From positions 141,350 to 205,349 of the forward strand of contig NZ_FNOB01000008.1 in NCBI RefSeq assembly GCF_900106675.1: a stretch of DNA of 64,000 bases, in the 5' to 3' direction. Below the pieces are notes generated by a model. That model ran no database searches and was not told the origin of the DNA. It worked only from the letters and a program-made list of their open reading frames with translations. This document shows positions 53,149 through 63,889 of this stretch, piece by piece (position 1 is the stretch's first letter; each line of letters begins with the position of its first letter). Origin of the DNA: Allgaiera indica. GTDB taxonomy: Bacteria > Pseudomonadota > Alphaproteobacteria > Rhodobacterales > Rhodobacteraceae. Both the position numbers and the translations under genes were made by a program.

Positions 53149-54405
53149 ATGACGATCACCGACGCCCCTGATGCCAAACCCCTGCCCGTGGCGCATCGCA
53201 AGCCGCCCGCGAAGGCCCCGACGCAGATGCCCCGCGTGCAGCGGATCGTGGCGCCCGATCCGCCCGCGCTGCGCCCGGTGGCCCGCCGCGCCCGGCTGCG
53301 GTTGCGCCACAAGGGGCTGATCATCAGTTTCATCCTGGTCGTTTTGCTGCCGGTGCTGATCGCCGGGGGCTATCTGTGGAAGGTTGCGGCGGATCAATAC
53401 GGCTCGACCGTGGGCTTTGCGGTGCGCACCGAACAGATGCGTTCGTCCCTGGATCTGCTGGGCGGGCTTTCGGCGCTGGCGGGCGGGGCGTCCTCATCTT
53501 CCGACATGGACATCCTCTATCAGTTCATCCAGAGCCAGGAGATGGTGCGCGCCGTGGACAAGCAGGCCGATCTGCGCGCCCTCTGGTCGCCCGCCCATGC
53601 GACGGACCCGGTCTTTGGCCTTGACCCACAGGTCGGGATCGAGGGGCTGACCGATTACTGGAACCGCATGATCAGCCTCTCCTACGATCCTGCCACCGGG
53701 TTGATGGAACTGACCGCCCGCGCTTTCGCGGCGGCCGATGCCCAAAGCATCGCCCGGGCGATCTTCGACGAAAGCCACCGCCGCATCAACGCGCTTTCCG
53801 ACATCGCGCGCGAGGATGCCACCCGCTACGCCCGCCAGGAACTGGAAACCGCAAAGATCCGCCTGAAGGACGTGCGCGAGGCGCTGACGGCCTTTCGCAT
53901 GCGCAGCCGGATCGTCGATCCGGCGGCCGATATCCAGGGCAAGATGGGGCTGCTGAACTCGCTGCAGGAACAGCTTGCGCAGGCTCTGATCGCCCTGGAC
54001 CTGCTACGCGAGAACACCAAGAAGGGTGATCTGCGCATCAGCCAGTCGGAACGGCGCATCGCGTTGATTCGCCAGCGCATGGAAGAAGAACGCGACCGGT
54101 TCAGCGCCAACGGCAAAGGCCCTTCGGGCGAGAATTACGCCCAACTCGTCTCCGAATACGAGCGCCTCTCGGCCGATCAGGACTTCGCCCAGCGCGCCTA
54201 TACCTCGGCGCTGGCGGCCTATGACATGGCGCTGTCACAGGCGCAGCAGCAATCGCGCTATCTGGCGGCCTATATCCGCCCCACCCTGGCCGATTCGCCG
54301 CAATATCCGCGCCGTTCGATGCTGCTCAACATGCTGGCGGCCTTCCTGGTTCTGGGCTGGGCGGTGGCGGCATTGATCTATTACTCAGTGCGCGACCGGC
54401 GATGA
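53149..54405 (+). CDS. kpsE: Capsule polysaccharide export inner-membrane protein, polysaccharide co-polymerase type
   Basis: 418 residues from ATG 53149. A Pro-rich cytoplasmic N-terminus is followed by a membrane helix (about 57-78), a long periplasmic segment with coiled-coil stretches (ETAKIRLKDVREALTAFRM, EQLAQALIALDLLREN) and a C-terminal membrane helix (about 393-414). The PQYPRRSMLLN before the last helix is the PCP signature. It links KpsMT to the outer-membrane exporter. It overlaps kpsT by ATGA. Confidence 0.9.
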   Translation: MTITDAPDAKPLPVAHRKPPAKAPTQMPRVQRIVAPDPPALRPVARRARLRLRHKGLIISFILVVLLPVLIAGGYLWKVAADQYGSTVGFAVRTEQMRSSLDLLGGLSALAGGASSSSDMDILYQFIQSQEMVRAVDKQADLRALWSPAHATDPVFGLDPQVGIEGLTDYWNRMISLSYDPATGLMELTARAFAAADAQSIARAIFDESHRRINALSDIAREDATRYARQELETAKIRLKDVREALTAFRMRSRIVDPAADIQGKMGLLNSLQEQLAQALIALDLLRENTKKGDLRISQSERRIALIRQRMEEERDRFSANGKGPSGENYAQLVSEYERLSADQDFAQRAYTSALAAYDMALSQAQQQSRYLAAYIRPTLADSPQYPRRSMLLNMLAAFLVLGWAVAALIYYSVRDRR

Positions 54406-55061
54406 TCCGTCTGGTGGAGCTAAGCAAATCCTACCGCATCCACGGCCGCCGCCATGTGGTGGCCGACCGCATCACCGCGACATTCCCGGCCGGGGTGTCG
54501 GTCGCCCTGCTGGGCCGCAACGGGGCTGGAAAAAGCTCTCTTCTGAAGATGATCGCCGGCACGATGGAGCCAACCTCGGGCCAGATCCTGGCGCAGGGGT
54601 CGGTGTCCTACCCGGTGGGCTTCGCGGGCTCGTTCCATGGCGATCTGAGCGGCGCGCAGAATGTGCGATTCGTGGCGCGCATCTACGGCGTCGACAGCGA
54701 CGAACTGGTCGATTTCGTCGCCGATTTTGCCGAGTTGGGGCGGCATTTCCACGAACCCTTCCGCACCTATTCCTCCGGGATGCGCGCAAGGCTGAGCTTT
54801 GGTGCCTCGATGGGTCTGCCGTTCGATCACTACCTGATCGACGAGGTCACCAGCGTCGGCGACGCGCGCTTCCGCAAGAAGAGCGAGCGGATGCTGCGCG
54901 ACCGGCTGCGCACCGCGGGGGCGATCTATGTGTCGCATTCGCTGGGCCAGGTGCGCAAGCTGTGCACCTGCGGCGCGGTTCTGGAAGGCGGGCGTCTGAC
55001 CTGGCACGAAACCCTGCGCGACGCGATCCTTCACCACCAGCGAAATCTGACCCGAGGGTAG
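54402..55061 (+). CDS. kpsT: Capsule polysaccharide ABC transporter ATP-binding protein
   Basis: 219 residues. Walker A LLGRNGAGKSSLLK (about 36-49), a Q-loop region, signature YSSGMRARLSF, Walker B HYLIDEVTSVGDARF and the switch His in YVSHS are all present. It energises KpsM. ATGA overlap with kpsE. The stop at 55061 is 51 bp from the convergent RTX gene; the gap holds no clear hairpin. Confidence 0.94.
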   Translation: MIRLVELSKSYRIHGRRHVVADRITATFPAGVSVALLGRNGAGKSSLLKMIAGTMEPTSGQILAQGSVSYPVGFAGSFHGDLSGAQNVRFVARIYGVDSDELVDFVADFAELGRHFHEPFRTYSSGMRARLSFGASMGLPFDHYLIDEVTSVGDARFRKKSERMLRDRLRTAGAIYVSHSLGQVRKLCTCGAVLEGGRLTWHETLRDAILHHQRNLTRG

Positions 55062-55112
55062 CCCGAAGATCACGCAAGCCCCCTGTGATCGCCACGCCTG
55101 GCACCGAAACCG

Positions 55113-57674
55113 TCAGCCGAAGATAACGATCTGCGCCTCCAGGCCGGCGGTGTCGTGCAGGCCGGCAAGCAGCACTTCGGTGCCGTCGGCAAAGGTGAAA
55201 TCAAGCCCCTTCGCCGTGTCGCGCGCCAGCATCATAACGGCGCGCGCATCTGCGGCGCCGAACCCGCTGTTGATGTAAAGCTGATCGCCCTCGGCCACGC
55301 TGAAATCGCCGATCGTGTCGCGGCCGTAGCCGGGGTTGAAAACGAACCAGTCATTGCCGCTGTTGCCAACCATGTAATCGTTGCCGGTTCCGCCCACGAT
55401 CTTGTCGCGCCCCTCGCCGCCGGCCAGCCGATCATGCGCGGAATTGCCCACGATGGTGTCATTGCCAGCGCCCCCGACCAGGAAATCCGACCCCGCATTC
55501 CCAATCAGCCGCGAGGCGCCCGGCCCGTCCATCACAGTATCGGCCCCGGCCCCGGCGAACAGCTTGTTGTTGCCCAGCATCGCGACGATACGGTCGTTGC
55601 CGGCCTCGCCCAGAATCCGGTCATTGCCCTGACTGCCGTACAGCACGTCGTTGCCGTCGCCGCCGCGCAGCGTGTCGCTGCCATAGCCGCCGTCCATCGT
55701 GTCGTTGCCGGCATCGCCGCGCAGCATGTCGCGACCGGCCCGTCCCAGCAGCAAATCGTCGCCCTCGCGCCCGACCAGAGTGTTCGAATAGCCATCGCCG
55801 CGCAGATCGTCGGCGTGGACAGAGCCCAGAACCACCTCGATCCCCAAATAGCTGTCGCCCATGGCATCGCCGGTATTCGCGGAAGGCGATTTCAGATTGA
55901 CGCCCACTCCCTGGGCCGCGCCGTAATAGCTTGCGACATCCGACAGTCCCTCGCCGCCGATCAGCCAATCAGCACCTGGACCACCCTCCAGCGTGTCGTT
56001 GCCGGAGCCGCCGTCCAGCATGTCGGCACCGGCACCGCCCCGCAACATGTCGGCACCTTCCAGGCCCGCGATCAGATCACCGCCGTCCGTGCCGACCAGC
56101 ACATCGGACCCGGCGGTGCCCGAAGCCGGACCAGACCCATCGCCCGATTGCCCGCTGACCGTCGCATCGGACAGAACCACCGCCTCGTCCCCGGCATTGC
56201 CCAGATAGACGCGGTCCAGATCCGCCACATCCCGATCGGTGAAATCCGCCGCCGTCAGCGCGCCGCCGCCGTCGCTGCGCACATCGACCCACCAATCGCC
56301 ATAGCTCAGCCGTGCGCCCCAGCTTTGCTGCGCTACGCTCAACTGCGACACGCCGTGAAACAGCGGCAGCGCCGACAGATCCAGCCGGTCCACGCCCGGC
56401 TGATAATCCAGCACCTCGCCCAGTTTGCCGCCGGCCGGGGCCGCCTCGGGGCGGAACACGAAAAGATCGGCGCCGGCATTGCCGCGCAGGCTGTTGGCGC
56501 CGTCCCCGGAAATCAGGATGTCGGCACCGCCGCCCCCCGAAACCGTCACCGCCCCCGGCGCGCCGCGGGTCACCGTCCCCAGTTCGGCCGTGGACAATGT
56601 CAGATGTGCGATCCCCTGCTCTGTCGCTGAAGCGGCGAACAGGTTCAGCACCCCGCCCAAGGCCCCCAGATCCACCGCCTGCACGGATGCAAGCGCGCGG
56701 CTTGCGGTATCCTCGACCGAGCCCAGATGCGCCAGCCGTCCGCCCGGCGTGAGGGTCAGAAGGCTCAGCCCGTCGTCGGCCCCGCCGGCCAGGACATAGA
56801 CATGCCCGTCGGCCTGGACCACCCGCAGCGAGGTCACGCTGCCGAACCGGGTGGCAAGGCTGTCGAGCACCTGATCCACCGGCGTCAGCCTGCCATCGGC
56901 GCCGATCCGGGCCACCGTCAGGCTGGAACTTCCGGCCGAGGCGATCACCGCATAGCTGATCCCGTCCATCGCGACCGTCTCGATCGCCGTCGGATCGGCG
57001 ATGCCCAGGCCCGACGTCAACCCGATCTGATCGACCAGTTGCAAGCGGCCATCCGCGCCCAGGCCGTAGCTCATCACCACATCGGCGCCCGCGACACCTA
57101 CCAGCAGATAATCATCCGCGCCGACGCTGACCCCGGAGACCGCGGTGATTCCGCCGCCCCGGTTCAGCCCGGTCTGCGCCATCACATCCACCGCGTCGCG
57201 CTGCACCAGCAGGCCCGTGCCGTCACGGCCAAAGCTGCGCAGAACGGCGCCATCGGCTTGCGCCAGCGCGACATGAGCACCCAGCTGCAGCCCCAGCCCC
57301 GGCGTCTCGGCCAGGCCCAGATCCGGCGTCAGATCCACCCGCACCGACCCCAGTGCCCCGTCCAAGCCAAGCCGAAACGTGTCTAGCGTTGGACCCTGTC
57401 GCCCCAGCGCGGCCAGGCCATCGGTTCCAAGCCCAAGATCCACATGCAGCAGGCGGGTGGCTGTCGGAAGGGTCGAACCCGCCCCGAAAGGCAACTGATT
57501 CAGCGCGCGGACGGTACCATCCGTCCCGATCCGATAGGCCGCCAGGCCACCATCCGGCCCGGTGGCGGAATAAAGCGTCAGCCCGCCGCCGCTGTCAAAG
57601 ATCGAGAAATCCGTGATCCCCGCCGACATGACGCCAGGATCCGCCACGATGGTCGCGGCATATTTGATGCCCAC
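55113..57674 (-). CDS. RTX (hemolysin-type calcium-binding) secreted protein with N-terminal propeller-like repeats
   Basis: About 853 residues from the GTG at 57674, supported by AAGGGG 7 nt upstream; the frame extends to 57746. No Sec signal is present. Residues 1-375 contain degenerate repeats of beta-propeller type (YRIGTDGTVRALNQ, ARIGADGRLTPVDQ, LTLTPGGRLAHLG). A first RTX nonapeptide patch lies about residue 380-415, and a long GGxGxDxL array at about 520-780 (GGAGADMLDGGSGNDTLEGG). The end (about 790-853, FVFNPGYGRDTIGDF) resembles a type I secretion signal. Calcium binding and type I export are inferred. It sits between kpsT and kdsA; a role in surface adhesion or polysaccharide binding is possible. 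No T1SS genes are in the window. Confidence 0.85.
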   Translation of the reverse strand: MGIKYAATIVADPGVMSAGITDFSIFDSGGGLTLYSATGPDGGLAAYRIGTDGTVRALNQLPFGAGSTLPTATRLLHVDLGLGTDGLAALGRQGPTLDTFRLGLDGALGSVRVDLTPDLGLAETPGLGLQLGAHVALAQADGAVLRSFGRDGTGLLVQRDAVDVMAQTGLNRGGGITAVSGVSVGADDYLLVGVAGADVVMSYGLGADGRLQLVDQIGLTSGLGIADPTAIETVAMDGISYAVIASAGSSSLTVARIGADGRLTPVDQVLDSLATRFGSVTSLRVVQADGHVYVLAGGADDGLSLLTLTPGGRLAHLGSVEDTASRALASVQAVDLGALGGVLNLFAASATEQGIAHLTLSTAELGTVTRGAPGAVTVSGGGGADILISGDGANSLRGNAGADLFVFRPEAAPAGGKLGEVLDYQPGVDRLDLSALPLFHGVSQLSVAQQSWGARLSYGDWWVDVRSDGGGALTAADFTDRDVADLDRVYLGNAGDEAVVLSDATVSGQSGDGSGPASGTAGSDVLVGTDGGDLIAGLEGADMLRGGAGADMLDGGSGNDTLEGGPGADWLIGGEGLSDVASYYGAAQGVGVNLKSPSANTGDAMGDSYLGIEVVLGSVHADDLRGDGYSNTLVGREGDDLLLGRAGRDMLRGDAGNDTMDGGYGSDTLRGGDGNDVLYGSQGNDRILGEAGNDRIVAMLGNNKLFAGAGADTVMDGPGASRLIGNAGSDFLVGGAGNDTIVGNSAHDRLAGGEGRDKIVGGTGNDYMVGNSGNDWFVFNPGYGRDTIGDFSVAEGDQLYINSGFGAADARAVMMLARDTAKGLDFTFADGTEVLLAGLHDTAGLEAQIVIFG

Positions 57675-57827
57675 CACATCACCCCTTTTCACCCTGCACC
57701 CCCGTGCAATCCCCGTTGTGCCAGAGCAAAGTTTCCGAGCCGTCAACAGCGGCCCGGCCGGCGGCGCGGAAATCTCGAGGTTTCGCCTAAAATGCCCAAC
57801 GACACGCGGGGCGGCGGGGGTAATGGA

Positions 57828-58697
<870 letters not shown>

Positions 58698-58761
58698 TCA
58701 AGGGCTGGCTATTCCCTAGGCGATCGCGAGACGGCGAACAATGGGCTGATCTCGCCCCGGC

Positions 58762-59421
58762 CTATGGGCGCAGGTCCTCGAGCTTGAGGTAGCCGACTTC
58801 CTTGCTGATCCACTGGCGCGACTTGCGGATCTGTCCATTCGGCTCGATCCAGTAGTCGTTGGTGAATTGCCCGCCCTCGCCCGCGCAGGCCTCGCGCACA
58901 TGCATGGTCGCATAGCTCAGCCCGGCGATCTGCACCGTCTGGCGGCCCAGGCGGCTTAGCTGGCAGGTGACCGGCACGCCGTAGCTCTGATCATCGCCGG
59001 TCAGGTAGTAATAGGTCGCGCTCACCGTCCCCGCGCCCTTGCGCAGCACCGCCGCCGAAGGCAGGCGCGCCGACATCAGATCCTGACCCAGCCCCAGGGT
59101 GCGCACCACCACCCCGTCGCGCAGCGAGATCATGATCCCGTCGGTCGACGACCAGGTCGCCACATCGCCATTCGCCCCGATGTGCAGCAGATAGGCCCGC
59201 GCGCCGCGCTTCGGCAGCACCGCCAGATACAGCGGCCGCTTCAGCGACGTGATCTGCGCCCGCGTCAGATGCGGCTGCGCCGGTTTCTTGAAGCTCAGCA
59301 CCTGCTTGGCGGTGCGCAGATAGAGCTTGTCCTGCCCCTCGGCCACCTTGTTCGAGCTACAGCCGGCCAGGCCGACAGCGGCCAATGCCAGCACCACAAG
59401 CGTGCGTCCCATCGGGGTCAT
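58762..59421 (-). CDS. yjbF: YjbF-family outer-membrane lipoprotein (exopolysaccharide)
   Basis: 219 residues from ATG 59421. Signal with lipobox VGLAG-C and then SSNKVAEGQDKLYLRT. Middle part RPLYLAVLPKRGARAYLLHIG and YGVPVTCQLSRLGRQTVQIAG follow the YjbF (GfcB-like) family as I recall it. YjbF works with YjbH in exopolysaccharide export or modification at the outer membrane. ATG overlaps the yjbH stop (59418-59421). A second cysteine pair (Cys in CQLS and in REACAG) may form a disulfide. Confidence 0.82.
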   Translation of the reverse strand: MTPMGRTLVVLALAAVGLAGCSSNKVAEGQDKLYLRTAKQVLSFKKPAQPHLTRAQITSLKRPLYLAVLPKRGARAYLLHIGANGDVATWSSTDGIMISLRDGVVVRTLGLGQDLMSARLPSAAVLRKGAGTVSATYYYLTGDDQSYGVPVTCQLSRLGRQTVQIAGLSYATMHVREACAGEGGQFTNDYWIEPNGQIRKSRQWISKEVGYLKLEDLRP

Positions 59422-61553
59422 CGCCACACCCTCCCCCAATCCTGGTCGATCGCGTAGCGGTGGTTGTCGCGTAGCATCTCGTAAAGCCGCCCCTGCACAT
59501 CCAGACGCGCGCCGCCGTCGCGGCTCAGCGGATGGATCACGCTCAGCTTGCCGGCCTGGGTCGGATAGCCCAGGGCCCAGGACAGCGGGATCTGGATCCG
59601 CAGCCCCTTGTCGAACGAGCCTTCGCCGAATTGCGCGGCCGAGACATTGGTCTTGGTCACGAAGGCCCCGACCCGCCAGCCATTGGCGAAGACGCGGTCG
59701 AAGGTCACCGTCGCGCCCCAGTCGCCGGCCAGATAGCGGCCCGCGTCGATCTCGCCGAAATAGCCGCCGTTGAACTGGTAATAGGCCGAGACATGGCCCG
59801 TCGCCACCTGGTAATTGCGAAAGCCCAGGCCATCGCTGTAGGCGCGCTGCTTGACGTAGTTCAGCTCGGCCCCCAGGGCGAGGCGGCTGGCGACCGGCTT
59901 CCACAGCACCTCGGCCGAGATGCCGCCGAACATGCGTTCCAGATAGCCCACCGTCACCCGGGTGTAGATGTTCTCCGCCGGGTGGCGATACCAGGCCAGT
60001 TGCAGTCGCTCCAGCGCCGGGTCGCCGTATTTGTCGTAAAGGTTCGCGTCCGAGCGCACATGCGGCAGCTTGGAATTCGACACCCGTGTCGACTGGTCCA
60101 GATTGCCGACGATCTTCTTGGTCACCGCGCCCGACAGGATCAGCCCCGGCGCCAGGCGATAGCCCGCGCCCAGCCGCAGCCCGAAATCGGCGCGCACCGG
60201 ATCCTGGGGATCAAACAGGCTTGCCCGGACATAGGGCCCGATCCCCCAGGTGAAGCGCGGGATGTGGCCCGGCGCGGACAGCGCGAACGGCGCCGTCGGA
60301 TCGCCGATCGTCACCCGCTTGCGCAGCGCCACGGCATTGTCGGGGGCGAAGTCCAGCCGTTCCAGATCGGCGCGCCGGATCGTCACCATCGAGGCCGGCA
60401 CGCCAGCCACCATCGGCACGATCTGGAAGGTCGAGACCGAGGCCGGCATGCTGCGGCTCAGCGCCCGCGCCGCCCGCCCGATCGCCTGCGGCACGGATTT
60501 GTACTGCTTGTTGACGATACGCAGCTGCGCGGTGGTGCCATCGACCGACAGCGATTGCAGCTCCAGCCCCTCGGCGGCCAGCAGCTTGGCGGTCTGGTCG
60601 CGCAGGCTGTCCACCTTGCCCGGCTCCACCACCCAGCCGGTGGCATAGGCCGCCGGGTCCGCGGCGCGCGCGGGCCGGGGCGCGATCGGCAGCGGCCCCG
60701 GCCCCAGCACCCCGCCGGTCGGCCGGTCGTTCGGGTTCAGCGCCATCTGCAGGCTGATCCCCACCTTGGAACCGTAAAGGTAATAGGCCCCCAGCCGCAG
60801 CTGCTTGTTGACGCGGTATTCGACCCCCGCGTTCCAGGGCGAGCGGCGCTGGAACAGGCCGGCCTTCACCTCCTGCGTATAGGCGTCCGAGGAATATTCG
60901 AGCTTGAAGTCAAGCCGGTCGGTCGCCTGCCACTCGATCCCGCCAAAGGGCGCCATCGGGCCGCGGAACCATTCGCCGGGATGCGGCGTGCCGCCATAGC
61001 CGAAATTGTTTGCCGGCCGCGGCCCAAAGGGCGAACCGATCGCGCCATAGCTGCCAAGCCGCCCCCAGCCCAGCCCCGCCGTCACCTTCAGCCGGGGCCC
61101 GAGCGACTTGGTCGCCACGAGATATTCGCTGGAATAGACCCCGGTGCCGGCCAGATCCTGAACCCCGATGGCCAGATCGGGCAGGTAGCCATGTTCGCGC
61201 AGCAGCTGAAACCGCAGGTCGAGGCTGCGATCATAGAGGTGCTGGCCGGTGGGCGACCCCCAGTGCAAGATCGAGGAATACCGGAAACTTCCCGAAATCC
61301 GCGGCGAGATCTGAAAGGTCATCGTGGTGCGGGTGGTGCCGCCGAAATGCGACACGCTCAGGTCGAACTGGCCATCGGGTTGCGGCTGGGCCGAGGGCAT
61401 GTCGATCAGCCCCGACACGCCATAGAAGTTCAGGCTCGGCGCACCGGGGCCCGTCACGGCCGCTTGCGCGCGCACCGCAGGCGCCCCGACCAGCGCCGCG
61501 CTGGAAAGCAGCGCCGGCAGCAGCCTGCCCCATCTGTCGTTCTTCTGTGCCAC
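59418..61553 (-). CDS. yjbH: YjbH-family outer-membrane protein (exopolysaccharide)
   Basis: 711 residues from a GTG at 61553 with GGGGGGC 7 nt before; an ATG at 61568 is in frame. Signal peptide to about residue 32 (ALLSSAALVGAPAVRAQA). SLNFYGVSGLIDMPSAQPQPDGQF is the YjbH/GfcD opening and the rest alternates short beta strands ending in aromatic residues, as in a large outer-membrane barrel. It probably forms an outer-membrane channel or enzyme for a capsule or exopolysaccharide. Coupled to yjbF by ATGA. The usual partners yjbE and yjbG are not in the window. 148 bp separate it from fcl. Confidence 0.85.
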   Translation of the reverse strand: MAQKNDRWGRLLPALLSSAALVGAPAVRAQAAVTGPGAPSLNFYGVSGLIDMPSAQPQPDGQFDLSVSHFGGTTRTTMTFQISPRISGSFRYSSILHWGSPTGQHLYDRSLDLRFQLLREHGYLPDLAIGVQDLAGTGVYSSEYLVATKSLGPRLKVTAGLGWGRLGSYGAIGSPFGPRPANNFGYGGTPHPGEWFRGPMAPFGGIEWQATDRLDFKLEYSSDAYTQEVKAGLFQRRSPWNAGVEYRVNKQLRLGAYYLYGSKVGISLQMALNPNDRPTGGVLGPGPLPIAPRPARAADPAAYATGWVVEPGKVDSLRDQTAKLLAAEGLELQSLSVDGTTAQLRIVNKQYKSVPQAIGRAARALSRSMPASVSTFQIVPMVAGVPASMVTIRRADLERLDFAPDNAVALRKRVTIGDPTAPFALSAPGHIPRFTWGIGPYVRASLFDPQDPVRADFGLRLGAGYRLAPGLILSGAVTKKIVGNLDQSTRVSNSKLPHVRSDANLYDKYGDPALERLQLAWYRHPAENIYTRVTVGYLERMFGGISAEVLWKPVASRLALGAELNYVKQRAYSDGLGFRNYQVATGHVSAYYQFNGGYFGEIDAGRYLAGDWGATVTFDRVFANGWRVGAFVTKTNVSAAQFGEGSFDKGLRIQIPLSWALGYPTQAGKLSVIHPLSRDGGARLDVQGRLYEMLRDNHRYAIDQDWGRVWR

Positions 61554-61701
61554 GCCGAAGCCCCCCATCTGACGCCGCACATTAGGCAAGCGCCCAGGCC
61601 GCAGCAATTCAACCCAGACCAGAAACCCCGAACCAGAGACCAAACCCCAAAAGCTGTGGCCAAATGGCGTCACTGAACAAGCCCCGACGTCCGCGGCGGA
61701 C

Positions 61702-62667
61702 CTATTTGGCGCGCAGCGCATCCGCTGGCTGTTCCAGGAACCAGCGGTAGGTCTCGGCGATGCCCTGCTCCAGCGGGATCGTCGCGCACCAGCCCAACCG
61801 CGCCAGGCGGCTTACGTCCATCAGCTTGCGCGGCGTGCCGTCGGGCTTCGTCGCGTCAAAGCTCAGCCGGCCCTCGAACCCCGTCACCCGCGCCACCGTT
61901 TCGGCCAGTTCGCGAATGGTGACGTCGGTGCCCGAGCCCACGTTGATATGGCTCAGCATCGGCTCGGTCTCGCGGTCATAGACCGCCTTGGGCAGATCCA
62001 GCACAAAAAGCGAGGCCTCGGCCATGTCGTCGACATGCAGGAACTCGCGCATCGGCCGTCCAGACCCCCAGATCACCACCTCGTCGCGCCCGTCCTGCAC
62101 GGCCTCGTGGAAGCGGCGGATCAGGGCAGGCAGGACGTGGGAATTCTGCGGATGAAAGTTGTCGCCGGGACCATAAAGGTTCGTCGGCATCACCGAGCGG
62201 TAATCGCGCCCGTATTGCCGGTTGTAGCTTTCGCACAGCTTGATCCCGGCGATCTTGGCGATCGCATAGGGCTCATTCGTGGGCTCCAGCGGGCCGGTCA
62301 GCAGCGCGTCCTCGGCCATCGGCTGCGGCGCCATCTTCGGGTAGATGCACGACGATCCCAGCTGCAGCAGATGCTGCACCCCGGCGGCGTGGGCCTCGTG
62401 GATCACGTTGCATTCGATCATCAGGTTGTCGCGGATGAATTCGGCCGGGTAGCTGTCGTTGGCGACGATCCCGCCCACCTTGGCGGCGGCCAGGATCACC
62501 ACATCGGGCCGTTCCGCGGCAAAGAACGCGCGCACCGCGGCCTGGTCGGTCAGATCGAGTTCCGCCGAGGTCCGGGTGATCACCTCATCCGTGCCGCGCG
62601 CCTGCAGCCGGCGCAGGATCGCCCCGCCCACCATCCCGCGGTGACCCGCAACATAGATCCGTGCCAT
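61702..62667 (-). CDS. fcl: GDP-L-fucose synthase
   Basis: 321 residues. SDR-type [35 protein letters not shown] with the catalytic Ser, and [15 protein letters not shown] with Tyr-x3-Lys are typical. [17 protein letters not shown] follows. It turns GDP-4-keto-6-deoxymannose into GDP-L-fucose by epimerisation and reduction. It lies 3 nt after gmd and completes the GDP-fucose route. Confidence 0.96.
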   Translation of the reverse strand: MARIYVAGHRGMVGGAILRRLQARGTDEVITRTSAELDLTDQAAVRAFFAAERPDVVILAAAKVGGIVANDSYPAEFIRDNLMIECNVIHEAHAAGVQHLLQLGSSCIYPKMAPQPMAEDALLTGPLEPTNEPYAIAKIAGIKLCESYNRQYGRDYRSVMPTNLYGPGDNFHPQNSHVLPALIRRFHEAVQDGRDEVVIWGSGRPMREFLHVDDMAEASLFVLDLPKAVYDRETEPMLSHINVGSGTDVTIRELAETVARVTGFEGRLSFDATKPDGTPRKLMDVSRLARLGWCATIPLEQGIAETYRWFLEQPADALRAK

Positions 62668-62670
62668 CGC

Positions 62671-63789
62671 CTAGCCCTCCTGGCTGACCGGCAGGTCCAG
62701 CCCGTGTTCGCGCAAAAGCGCATGACGGCGCGCGGCCTTCAGATCCTCGGCCACCATCTCGGCGCACATCTCCTGCGCGGTGATCTCGGGCACCCAGCCC
62801 AGCTTTTGCTTGGCCTTGGACGGATCGCCCAGCAGCGTCTCGACCTCGGCGGGGCGGAAATAGCGCGGGTCGATGCGCAGGATCACGTCGCCGGGCTGCA
62901 CCGCCGGCGCAAGGTCGCCGTCCACCGATACCACGGTTGCGGTCTCGTCCACGCCGGTGCCGGAAAACTCCAGCGTCAGGCCCAGCTCTGCCGCCGACCA
63001 GGTGACGAACTCGCGCACCGAATATTGCTTGCCGGTGGCGATGACGAAATCCTCGGGCGCCTCTTGCTGCAGCATCATCCACTGCATGCGGACGTAATCC
63101 TTGGCGTGGCCCCAGTCGCGCAGCGCGTCGATATTGCCCATGTAAAGGCAGGGCTCCAGCCCCAGCGCGATATTGGCCAGCCCCCGGGTGATCTTGCGGG
63201 TGACGAAGGTCTCGCCCCGGCGCGGGCTCTCGTGGTTGAAGAGGATGCCGTTGCAGGCATAGATCCCGTAGGCCTCGCGGTAGTTCACCGCGATCCAATA
63301 GGCATACATCTTCGCCACCGCGTAAGGGCTGCGCGGGTGGAACGGCGTGGTTTCGCGCTGCGGCACCTCCTGTACCTGGCCGTAAAGCTCCGAGGTCGAG
63401 GCCTGGTAAAAGCGGGTCTTGCCCTCTAGCCCCAGGAAGCGGATCGCCTCCAACAGGCGCAGGGTGCCAAGCGCGTCCACATCGGCAGTGTATTCGGGCG
63501 CCTCGAAGCTGACGGCGACATGGCTTTGGGCGCCGAGGTTGTACACCTCGTCCGGCTCGATGTCGCGGATCAGCCGGATCAGGTTCGAACTGTCGGTCAG
63601 ATCGCCGTAATGCAGCTTCAGCCGCGGCGCGGGCGCATGGGGATCCTCGTAAAGGTGATCCACCCGCTGCGTGTTGAACAGCGACGCCCGGCGCTTGATG
63701 CCGTGCACCTCATAGCCCTTCTCAAGCAGGAATTCCGCCAGGTAGGACCCGTCCTGACCCGTGATGCCGGTGATGAGGGCTTTCTTCAT
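62671..63789 (-). CDS. gmd: GDP-mannose 4,6-dehydratase
   Basis: 372 residues from ATG 63789; a TTG at 63798 is in frame. [23 protein letters not shown] is the NADP-binding site, [15 protein letters not shown] and [19 protein letters not shown] the catalytic segment. It converts GDP-mannose to GDP-4-keto-6-deoxymannose. Operon gmd-fcl. The 100 bp upstream hold the promoter region between it and the kinase gene, with GGGACATTGAAGACG before the start giving only a weak ribosome-binding site. Confidence 0.96.
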   Translation of the reverse strand: MKKALITGITGQDGSYLAEFLLEKGYEVHGIKRRASLFNTQRVDHLYEDPHAPAPRLKLHYGDLTDSSNLIRLIRDIEPDEVYNLGAQSHVAVSFEAPEYTADVDALGTLRLLEAIRFLGLEGKTRFYQASTSELYGQVQEVPQRETTPFHPRSPYAVAKMYAYWIAVNYREAYGIYACNGILFNHESPRRGETFVTRKITRGLANIALGLEPCLYMGNIDALRDWGHAKDYVRMQWMMLQQEAPEDFVIATGKQYSVREFVTWSAAELGLTLEFSGTGVDETATVVSVDGDLAPAVQPGDVILRIDPRYFRPAEVETLLGDPSKAKQKLGWVPEITAQEMCAEMVAEDLKAARRHALLREHGLDLPVSQEG

Positions 63790-63889
63790 CGTCTTCAATG
63801 TCCCTTCCGGATGCGACCTGCGACAGCCCTAGCCCAGCACTGGCGCCCCGGGCAAGGGTGGCGTGCCTTTCGCGGCATTGCTTCCGTTT

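Noticed and set aside
55300..56150. CRISPR-like or satellite repeats in the RTX gene
   Set aside because: The periodicity is 27 bp in phase with codons and reflects the GGxGxDxL protein repeat, not an array with spacers.
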